11,723 nt of DNA from Thermoleophilia bacterium (GTDB lineage Bacteria; Actinomycetota; Thermoleophilia; Gaiellales; Gaiellaceae), in contig JAICLM010000045.1 in the NCBI GenBank assembly GCA_025927435.1, positions 1-11,723 on the forward strand, given 5' to 3'. Shown here one piece after another: positions 6,770 to 11,723 of the stretch. Within the stretch, counting starts at the first letter, position 1. Each line of letters starts with the position of its first letter. The translations under genes were made by a program, and so were the position numbers. The notes below the pieces were generated by a model that saw nothing but the letters and a program-made list of their open reading frames with translations, did no database searches and was not told the DNA's origin.

Positions 6770-8517
6770 CCGGCGACCGCGAGCTCCGGCTCGCCGCCCT
6801 CGAGCGTGTGGGCGAGACGGCGGAACGGGCCGTCGACCTCGAGCAGTTCGCGCTCGCTGCCGCGCTGGATGACCTGTCCGTTCTCGACGACGAGGATCTC
6901 GTCGGCGCGTCGGACGGTGGACAGCCGGTGGGCGATGATGATCGAGGTGCGGCCCTTGAGGAGCCGGTCGAGCGCCTGCTCGATCAGGACCTCCGTCGGG
7001 CGGTCGATGTTCGAGGTCGCCTCGTCGAGGACCAGGATGCGTGGGTCCGCGAGCAGTGCGCGGGCGATCGAGATGAGCTGGCGCTCGCCGGCCGACAGGC
7101 CGGCACCGCCCTCGCGTACCTCGTGGTCGAGGCCGCCCGAGAGCCGCGCGGCGACCCGGTCGACGCCGACCGCAGCGGCCGCTGCCTGAACCTCCTCATC
7201 CGTCGCGTCCGGCTTCGCGAAGCGGATGTTCGACGCGATCGTCCCGCTGAAGAGGAACGGGTCCTGCAGCACGACGCCGAGCTGGCGCCGGTAGGAGCGG
7301 AGTTGGACGTCGCGCAGGTCGTGCCCGTCGGCGCGCACGGCGCCCTGGTCCGGGTCGTAGTGGCGGCCGATCAGCCGCGCGAGCGTCGACTTGCCGTGGC
7401 CCGACTCGCCGACCAGCGCGAAGCAGGCTCCGGGCGCGAGGTGGAACGAGATCCCGTGCAGGACCGGGTCCTTGCCGTAGGCGAAGACCACCGAGTCGAT
7501 CTCGAGATCGCCGTCGAGGCGGGGGAGCGGCTCCGCTCCCGGATGGTCGTGGATCTCCGACTCCTCGTCGAGAATGCTTGCGATCTTCACCATCGCCGCG
7601 CCCGCCGACTGCAGCTGGCCGTAGACGTCCGAGAGCTCCTGCAGCGGCTGGAAGACGAGTTGCAGGAGATAGATCGCAGTGATCAGAGTCCCGATCGTGA
7701 GCGTTCCGTCCTCGTAGAGGCCCGAGCCGAAATAGACGACCGTCGCCATCGCGAGCACGCCGAGGAACTCGATCGACGGAAAGAAGACCGAGAAGATTCG
7801 CTGGACGTACGTCGACTGCGCCCGGTTCGCGTCGTTGAGCTCGTCGAACTCGGCCTGGAAGCGGCGCTCCCGGTTGAACGCCTGCACGACTGCCATCCCC
7901 GCCACCGACTCGGCGATCTGCGCCGTGACGGCCGCGATTCGGTTCCGCTGCTCGACGTTCGCCGCGTGGGAGACGCGCTGGAACCACCGCGAGAGGATGA
8001 GCGTCGGCGGCAGGACGACGAACGCGATGAGGCCGAGCCGCCAGTCGGCGATGAGGAGCGCAATGACCGCGGCCGGCAGGAGGATGACGTTCGAGACGAG
8101 GGTCGGCATCCCCTGGGAGAGGACGTCCGAGACCGCATCGACGTCGCTCGTGAGGCGGGCGATGATCCAGCCCGCCTTCTGCTGCGAGAAGTAGCGGAGC
8201 GAGAGGCTGGTGAGATGGTCGAAGAGGTCGCGTCGCAGGCCGATCACCACCGCCTGGCCGATCGTCGCGAGCCCGCGGATGAGTTTCGCCTGCAGGACCC
8301 AGCCCGCCGCAGCGACGCCCAGGTAGATGAGGACGATCACCGTGAGGTGGTGTTTTGCGCCCGGAACGCCCTTGCTACCCGGGACGATGCCTTTGTCGAT
8401 CGCGTTCCGGACGAGCAGCCAGCCGCCGGTCTGGGCGGCTGCGTTACCGGCGCCCACGACCACCATCAGCGCGGCGAACCCCTTGCGTCCCTCCATGTAC
8501 TTCCAGAGGCGTTTCAC
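6766..8517 (-). CDS. ABC exporter half-transporter, canonical catalytic half of a heterodimer
   Basis: This 583-aa protein is a type IV (B-family) exporter half: six-helix membrane domain at about 10-320, ATPase domain at about 335-575. It starts at GTG 8517, with GAGGTGAT (plus-strand 8524-8531) six bases upstream. The start overlaps the previous gene's stop as GTGA, implying translational coupling. Nucleotide-binding motifs are Walker A GESGHGKST (370-378), Q418, Walker B ILVLDE with catalytic Glu499, and H-loop His530 in AHRLST. The signature is LSAGE (474-478) instead of LSGGQ. Together with the Asp/Gln-substituted partner, this matches heterodimeric exporters in which one of the two ATP sites is degenerate; this subunit supplies the working Walker B and switch His. 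Substrate is unknown: drugs, lipids and peptides are all exported by this family. The gene ends tail to tail with the HD-GYP gene. Confidence 0.93.
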   Translation of the reverse strand: MKRLWKYMEGRKGFAALMVVVGAGNAAAQTGGWLLVRNAIDKGIVPGSKGVPGAKHHLTVIVLIYLGVAAAGWVLQAKLIRGLATIGQAVVIGLRRDLFDHLTSLSLRYFSQQKAGWIIARLTSDVDAVSDVLSQGMPTLVSNVILLPAAVIALLIADWRLGLIAFVVLPPTLILSRWFQRVSHAANVEQRNRIAAVTAQIAESVAGMAVVQAFNRERRFQAEFDELNDANRAQSTYVQRIFSVFFPSIEFLGVLAMATVVYFGSGLYEDGTLTIGTLITAIYLLQLVFQPLQELSDVYGQLQSAGAAMVKIASILDEESEIHDHPGAEPLPRLDGDLEIDSVVFAYGKDPVLHGISFHLAPGACFALVGESGHGKSTLARLIGRHYDPDQGAVRADGHDLRDVQLRSYRRQLGVVLQDPFLFSGTIASNIRFAKPDATDEEVQAAAAAVGVDRVAARLSGGLDHEVREGGAGLSAGERQLISIARALLADPRILVLDEATSNIDRPTEVLIEQALDRLLKGRTSIIIAHRLSTVRRADEILVVENGQVIQRGSERELLEVDGPFRRLAHTLEGGEPELAVAG

Positions 8518-10307
8518 GCGGCGATCACCTCGTCGCCGAACAGCGTCGCGAACTCTCCGCCCGCGCGCAGCAGGTCGACCGGTCTGCCCGACTCGATGAT
8601 CCGCCCGTCGCGCAGGACGACCGCGCGGTCGGCGATCGCCACCGTCGAGAGGCGCTGCGTGGCGACGAGAACGGTTCGGCCCGCGAGCGCGGGGCGCAGG
8701 CGGGCGACGAGCCGCCGCTCGGTGAGCGTGTCAACCGCCGAGAGGGGGTCGTCGAGCACGACGATGCGTGCGCGCGTGACGAGGGCTCGGGCGAGCGCGA
8801 CCCGCTGCCGCTGGCCTCCGGAGAGGTTGATGCCCCGTTCGCCGATCAGGGTGTCGTAGCCGTCGGGAAGGTTCGGCCCGAATGCGTCGACGCCGGCCGC
8901 CTCGCACGCCGCGAGCACCTCGTCCCAGTCCGCATCCTCGCGGCCCGCCGTGAGGTTCTCGCGCAGCGGTACCGAGAAGAGCACGGGCCGCTGGGTGACG
9001 AGGGCGACGTCTGCACGCAGCTCCGCGATCGGCAGGTCGCGTGTGTCGACGCCTCCGACGAGCACGCGGCCGCCGGTCGGGTCATAGAAGCGCGGGAGAA
9101 GATTGAGCAGCGACGTCTTGCCGGCGCCCGTCGACCCGCAGACGGCGACGATCTCGCCCGGCTCGACGACGAGATCCAGGTCGTGCAGGACGTCCACCTC
9201 GCCGCCGTAGGCGAAGCTCACGTGCTCGAAGCGGAGGCCGAGCGGCCCGGTTTCCGCAAGGTGGTGCGGGCTCGTAGGCTCGGGCAGCGGCTCGATGCCT
9301 TCGAGCCAGCCGAAGCTCCGACCGGCCGAGGCGAGCGCGCGCTGCGCCAGGTCGAGAATCCAGCCGATCGCCTCGAGCGGCCAGACGAGCTGGAGCAGGA
9401 GCGTCTCGAAGAGGACGAACTGGCCGATCGTGATCTGCCCGTCGATGACGGCCCGCCCGCCGAAGAAGACGACCGCGGCGATCGACAATGCCGGCAGGTA
9501 GTAGAGACCGGGCACGTACGTCGCCTCGACCTTGGCCTGGTCGAGAGCGGCGGAACGCACGCCCTCGGCGCGGTCGCCGAAGCGCTCGCGCACGTCGTTC
9601 TCGCGGCCGAAGGCCTGCACCATCTCGATCCCGACGACGGCCTCGTCCGCGGCCTCGGTGACGTCTCCCTTCCGTGCTTGCACCCGGCGCGAGATCGGCG
9701 AGACCCGATGCCCGAAGCGGTTCGCGACGAACCCGATCGGCGGCAATGACACCGCCGCGAAGAGCGTCAGCCTCGGATCGACCAGCACGAGGACGATCCC
9801 GGCCGCGACGATCATCATCACGCTCTGCATCCCCTGCACGAGCCCCCAGCCGATGAAGTAGCGGATCGGGTACAGGTCGTTCGTCGCCCGTGAGAGCACC
9901 TGGCCGGTCGCGTGCCGGTCGTAGAAGGCGCGCGGGTACCGGAGGTACGCCTGGTAGAGGAGCTCTCGCATCCGCGCCTCGATCCGGATGCCGATCCGGG
10001 CGGTCGCATAGCGGCGGTTGAAGTTGATGACGAAGCGGAGAAGAGCGAGCCCGCCGATGGCGGCGAGATACGGAGGCAGCTGGTCCTCGTTGTGGGGCAC
10101 GATCGCGTGGTCGATCGCACGCTGGATGAGGATCGGGATCACGATCGAGATCAGCGTGTAGAGGAACGCGAAGCTGAGCCCGAGCAGACCCAGCTTCCAC
10201 TGCTCGCGCCAGAGCCCGAGCAGCCTGCGGAACGTCGGCAGCATGCCGAGGTCCGGAGGGTCGACTGAGCTCACATACGTAGACATGCCGAGACGCCCGG
10301 CGCACAT
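8514..10307 (-). CDS. ABC exporter half-transporter with degenerate catalytic residues
   Basis: This 597-aa fused membrane/ATPase protein has a transmembrane domain at about 35-325 and a nucleotide-binding domain at about 357-590. Motifs are Walker A GSTGAGKT (391-398), Q439, a perfect LSGGQ (495-499), and Walker B IVVLDD (515-520) with Asp520 where the catalytic Glu belongs. The H-loop reads ATQRLST, with Gln551 for the switch His. These two changes are those known from the non-catalytic subunit of heterodimers such as TM287/TM288. The intact LSGGQ would complete the working site of the partner encoded next. Start: ATG 10307 has AGGGGGAC directly before it, with a short spacing. ATG 10286 (residue 8) has no good site, so the exact start is uncertain. 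It follows the coiled-coil gene by 53 bp and overlaps its partner gene by 4 bp, giving a probable operon. Confidence 0.93.
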   Translation of the reverse strand: MCAGRLGMSTYVSSVDPPDLGMLPTFRRLLGLWREQWKLGLLGLSFAFLYTLISIVIPILIQRAIDHAIVPHNEDQLPPYLAAIGGLALLRFVINFNRRYATARIGIRIEARMRELLYQAYLRYPRAFYDRHATGQVLSRATNDLYPIRYFIGWGLVQGMQSVMMIVAAGIVLVLVDPRLTLFAAVSLPPIGFVANRFGHRVSPISRRVQARKGDVTEAADEAVVGIEMVQAFGRENDVRERFGDRAEGVRSAALDQAKVEATYVPGLYYLPALSIAAVVFFGGRAVIDGQITIGQFVLFETLLLQLVWPLEAIGWILDLAQRALASAGRSFGWLEGIEPLPEPTSPHHLAETGPLGLRFEHVSFAYGGEVDVLHDLDLVVEPGEIVAVCGSTGAGKTSLLNLLPRFYDPTGGRVLVGGVDTRDLPIAELRADVALVTQRPVLFSVPLRENLTAGREDADWDEVLAACEAAGVDAFGPNLPDGYDTLIGERGINLSGGQRQRVALARALVTRARIVVLDDPLSAVDTLTERRLVARLRPALAGRTVLVATQRLSTVAIADRAVVLRDGRIIESGRPVDLLRAGGEFATLFGDEVIAA

Positions 10308-10325
10308 GTCCCCCTGTGCGCGACG

Positions 10326-10360
10326 AGCAACCGCCGACGATACCAGCGCCGCAGGTTGCT
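10326..10360. repeat. 7-bp inverted repeat in the spacer between coiled-coil and ABC genes
   Basis: AGCAACC (10326-10332) and GGTTGCT (10354-10360) are exact reverse complements separated by 21 nt. The structure begins directly after the stop codon of the coiled-coil gene (stop at 10361-10363) and ends 18 bases before the ABC start at 10307. With no T-run it is not a typical terminator. It could be a weak attenuator or RNA-processing site, or chance. Confidence 0.4.
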
Positions 10361-10909
10361 CTAGCGCTGCTCTTTGAGCTGTGGATCGGCGAGCATGCTG
10401 CTCCGTTGGCGCTTGGCTGCCGGCTCGAGATCGGGATCGGTCGACGGCTGCGGCAACGGCGTCGGAGGAGGCGGCTCGCCCTCGGGCTCCGGATCGCCGG
10501 CGGGCTCCGGGTCGCTCGGAGCGGATCCACTCAGGCGCGCCCGCTCCTCCTGGAGATGCATGCGCAGTCCGGCGAGCTCCCGCTCGACCTTGCGAATCGC
10601 CTGCTCACGCTCGTCGAGCCGCTCTCGCTCGGCCTTGGCGAGGGCGAGCTCCTGCACAGCCTGGCGTTCGCGCTTCTCGGCCTCGGCGATCTTGCGCGCG
10701 AGCTCGTCCGAGCGGTCGGGCCCGGGAGCTGCTGCGGGCGCGATCTGTGCGGTCTGGGTGGACGACCGGCGACGGCCTTGCCGGCCCGCGACCTCGAGCC
10801 GCAGCTGCTCGAGCTCCCGCTCGCGTGCCGCGACGCGCTGCGCGTGCTCGCGCAGCGTGCGCTTCATCTCCTCGACCTGTGCGAGCGCCTGCTCGTAGCG
10901 TCCCCGCAT
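10361..10909 (-). CDS. Coiled-coil protein with acidic Pro-rich tail, function unknown
   Basis: This is a predicted soluble, strongly helical protein of 182 aa from ATG 10909. GAAGGG precedes that ATG by about seven bases, which is why I prefer it over an in-frame GTG at 10927 that has no Shine-Dalgarno. Residues 1-45 and 66-127 are Glu/Arg/Leu/Ala-rich heptad-like helices, split by a Ser/Thr/Pro/Ala linker (49-65). Residues 128-165 are Pro/Glu/Asp-rich and look disordered, and the C-terminus is basic then polar. There is no signal peptide, membrane helix or enzymatic motif. I do not recognise the family. It precedes the two ABC exporter genes by 53 bp on the same strand, so it may be co-transcribed with them. 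A scaffolding role is possible, but nothing in the sequence proves a link to transport. Confidence 0.72.
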   Translation of the reverse strand: MRGRYEQALAQVEEMKRTLREHAQRVAARERELEQLRLEVAGRQGRRRSSTQTAQIAPAAAPGPDRSDELARKIAEAEKRERQAVQELALAKAERERLDEREQAIRKVERELAGLRMHLQEERARLSGSAPSDPEPAGDPEPEGEPPPPTPLPQPSTDPDLEPAAKRQRSSMLADPQLKEQR

Positions 10910-10924
10910 GTCCAGCCCTTCGCT

Positions 10925-10939
10925 CACACTTGAAGTGTG
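10925..10939. promoter_or_regulatory. 15-bp perfect palindrome at the start of the coiled-coil gene (operator candidate)
   Basis: CACACTT (10925-10931), a central G (10932) and AAGTGTG (10933-10939) form a perfect odd-length palindrome. Its left end touches the possible GTG start (10927) and lies 15 bases upstream of the preferred ATG of the coiled-coil gene. This symmetry and position fit a binding site for a dimeric repressor of the coiled-coil/ABC operon. On the minus strand TTGCCA, a 17-base gap and CACACT (within the palindrome) would form only a weak promoter, so the call is tentative. Confidence 0.4.
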
Positions 10940-11248
10940 TCGTTCATTGCGGCTGGTGGCAACCGACTTGTGTCCTGAACCGCACGTATTGACCCGACGG
11001 CGTCGCCACGCTGAGGCGGCCGCAGCCCGGCGTTAGCGTGCGTCTGGTCGATGACGAGCTCGAGGAATGGTGAGCGCAAGTCCCCCACGGCGGGCGATTG
11101 CGCGGGGCTCCGCGAGCACCTACGGTGCGAAGCCATAGCCGCAGGCCGAGAGGTCGGCGCGTAGGGCGGCCCACAAAGCCGTCCTCCGCCGGCCTCTTCG
11201 CGCGCGGCAAGCGAGAGGTACGTCGCGGAGACTTGCCAGAATTCGCGC
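10940..11248. other. Intergenic region with five consecutive hairpins
   Basis: I see no convincing gene here. The right half is densely self-complementary: CGCGG/CCGCG (11101-11105 with 11110-11114), GCACC/GGTGC (11116-11120 with 11124-11128), GCCGA/TCGGC (11145-11149 with 11154-11158), GGGCGGC/GCCGTCC with one G-U pair (11164-11170 with 11178-11184), and CCTCT-CGC/GCG-AGAGG with one bulged T (11193-11201 with 11211-11218). An alternative longer pair is GCGCAA/TTGCGC (11074-11079 with 11098-11103). This could be a structured leader of the 71-aa gene, a small RNA on either strand, or GC-driven chance. No tmRNA, RNase P or SRP signature was found. The left half (10940-11070) shows nothing I can name. 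Confidence 0.5.
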
Positions 11249-11464
11249 GTGGCGCCTTACGAGTGGACAGTCCGCGAAGGATCGCTGGATGGACCTGTGG
11301 TGATGAGGGAGTACGTCTACGACGTCCCCGACAAGGAACCGGTAGAGGGCCAGGAGCTCTACCTGTCGAACGGTTCCGGGCCCTGGCGTGTCGTGGTCGT
11401 CGAGATGGTGCCTGAGGTGCCGCGCTCGCCCTACAACATCCTCATCGTGGAGAGCGTCTTCTAG
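11249..11464 (+). CDS. Small hypothetical protein (71 aa)
   Basis: The product begins MAPYEWTVREGSLDGPVV and ends SPYNILIVESVF. It is acidic, with several Val-rich beta-strand-like segments (PVVMREYVYDV at 16-26, WRVVVVEMV at 46-54, YNILIVESV at 62-70), so a small all-beta fold is plausible. It has no membrane helix or known motif, and I do not recognise the family. The GTG at 11249 is the first start in the frame and lacks a Shine-Dalgarno. CAGAAT at 11237-11242 lies seven bases upstream like a -10 box, so the message could be nearly leaderless (inference). An internal ATG (residue 19) is the alternative. It ends 21 bp from the convergent tRNA gene. Natural-looking residue composition supports a real gene. 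Confidence 0.65.
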   Translation: MAPYEWTVREGSLDGPVVMREYVYDVPDKEPVEGQELYLSNGSGPWRVVVVEMVPEVPRSPYNILIVESVF

Positions 11465-11485
11465 TTCCAACGACCGAGCGGCGAA

Positions 11486-11558
11486 TGGAGCGTACCGGGA
11501 TCGAACCGGTGACCTCCGGCTTGCAAAGCCGGCGCTCTCCCAGCTGAGCTAACGCCCC
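11486..11558 (-). tRNA. tRNA-Ala (anticodon UGC)
   Basis: The minus strand folds as a complete 73-nt tRNA. The acceptor stem GGGGCGT pairs with ACGCTCC and includes the G3-U70 wobble that identifies alanine tRNAs. The D-arm is GCTC-AGCTGGGA-GAGC. The anticodon stem CCGGC/GCCGG surrounds the loop TTTGCAA, giving anticodon TGC. The T-arm is CCGGTTCGATCCCGG, and the discriminator base is A. The next genomic bases are TTC, so the CCA end is not encoded and must be added enzymatically. It lies 38 bp after the gene entering from the right on the same strand. Confidence 0.97.
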
Positions 11559-11596
11559 GAGAGAGCTCCAGTGTAGAGACGGATTCCGCGCAGAGC

Positions 11597-11723
11597 CTAG
11601 GCCGCGCGCTCGAGCCGCTCCTCGACCCGTGCCCGGGCGACGATCGACTCGCGGTCGCCGAAGCGCAGACGAGCGCGGACGGCGCGATGCTCGTCCCAGA
11701 GGACATCGAGCTTCGCGTCGATC
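11597..11723 (-). CDS. C-terminal end of an unidentified protein (start beyond window)
   Basis: An open minus-strand frame enters from the right edge and ends at TAG (11597-11599), giving 41 residues. They begin IDAKLDVLWDEHRAVRAR and end in EERLERAA. The segment is charged, Arg/Glu-rich and probably helical, like the tail of a cytoplasmic protein. It is too short to assign a family. Its stop lies 38 bp upstream of the tRNA-Ala in the direction of transcription, so the two might share a transcript. Confidence 0.6.
   Translation of the reverse strand, partial: IDAKLDVLWDEHRAVRARLRFGDRESIVARARVEERLERAA

Noticed and set aside
6013..8859. Plus-strand open frame of 948 codons, and a similar one at 8355-9749
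   Set aside because: Both are antisense or out-of-frame shadows of the HD-GYP and ABC exporter genes; their composition is that of GC-rich shadow frames.
10924..11210. Minus-strand open frames across the hairpin region, and a 36-codon plus-strand frame from 11051
   Set aside because: They lack ribosome binding sites and recognisable sequence and are Arg/Ser/Pro-rich like other shadow frames here.
11041..11248. tmRNA, RNase P RNA or SRP RNA gene
   Set aside because: None of their conserved core sequences are found on either strand.
11461..11706. Minus-strand 81-codon open frame
   Set aside because: It reads straight through the tRNA-Ala gene, a classic false protein prediction.

Overview
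The window is high-GC DNA with little space between genes. It uses ATG, GTG and TTG starts with purine-rich Shine-Dalgarno sequences and shows no U-tract terminators. This composition, the UdgX-type uracil-DNA glycosylase and the GAF/GGDEF/HD-GYP signalling proteins suggest an actinobacterium (Actinomycetota), possibly of the Thermoleophilia type. That placement is inference; no marker gene here settles it.

Left part (1-3267). A membrane-anchored protein with a Pro/Gln-rich stalk and a repeated [IV]GHDL solenoid-like domain runs leftward off the window edge. It is divergent, across a 61-bp gap, from a HAMP-GGDEF diguanylate cyclase that starts at a TTG. A small, very acidic protein of unknown function (117 aa) follows on the plus strand.

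Middle part (3297-6769). A 205-aa UdgX, which excises uracil and cross-links to the abasic site, lies on the minus strand. It is divergent from an 885-aa cytoplasmic protein with the order GAF-GGDEF-GAF-GAF-HD-GYP, so one polypeptide carries both a c-di-GMP-making and a c-di-GMP-degrading module. The gap between the two starts holds a perfect 11-bp inverted repeat with a second stem nested inside it.

Right part (6766-10939). Three minus-strand genes are arranged as a likely operon: a 182-aa coiled-coil protein, then two half-ABC exporters that overlap by 4 bp (GTGA). The first half has Asp in place of the catalytic Glu and Gln in place of the H-loop His. The second keeps Glu and His but has LSAGE instead of LSGGQ. 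This is the complementary pattern of a heterodimeric exporter with one degenerate ATP site. The last exporter gene meets the HD-GYP gene tail to tail, with the two stop codons sharing the palindrome CTAG.

Right edge (10940-11723). A gap of about 310 bp contains five consecutive short hairpins and precedes a small hypothetical gene (71 aa). Then come a tRNA-Ala(UGC) and the C-terminal end of a gene entering from the right, both on the minus strand. The clearest theme is cyclic-di-GMP signalling; I see no mobile element, CRISPR array or defence island.
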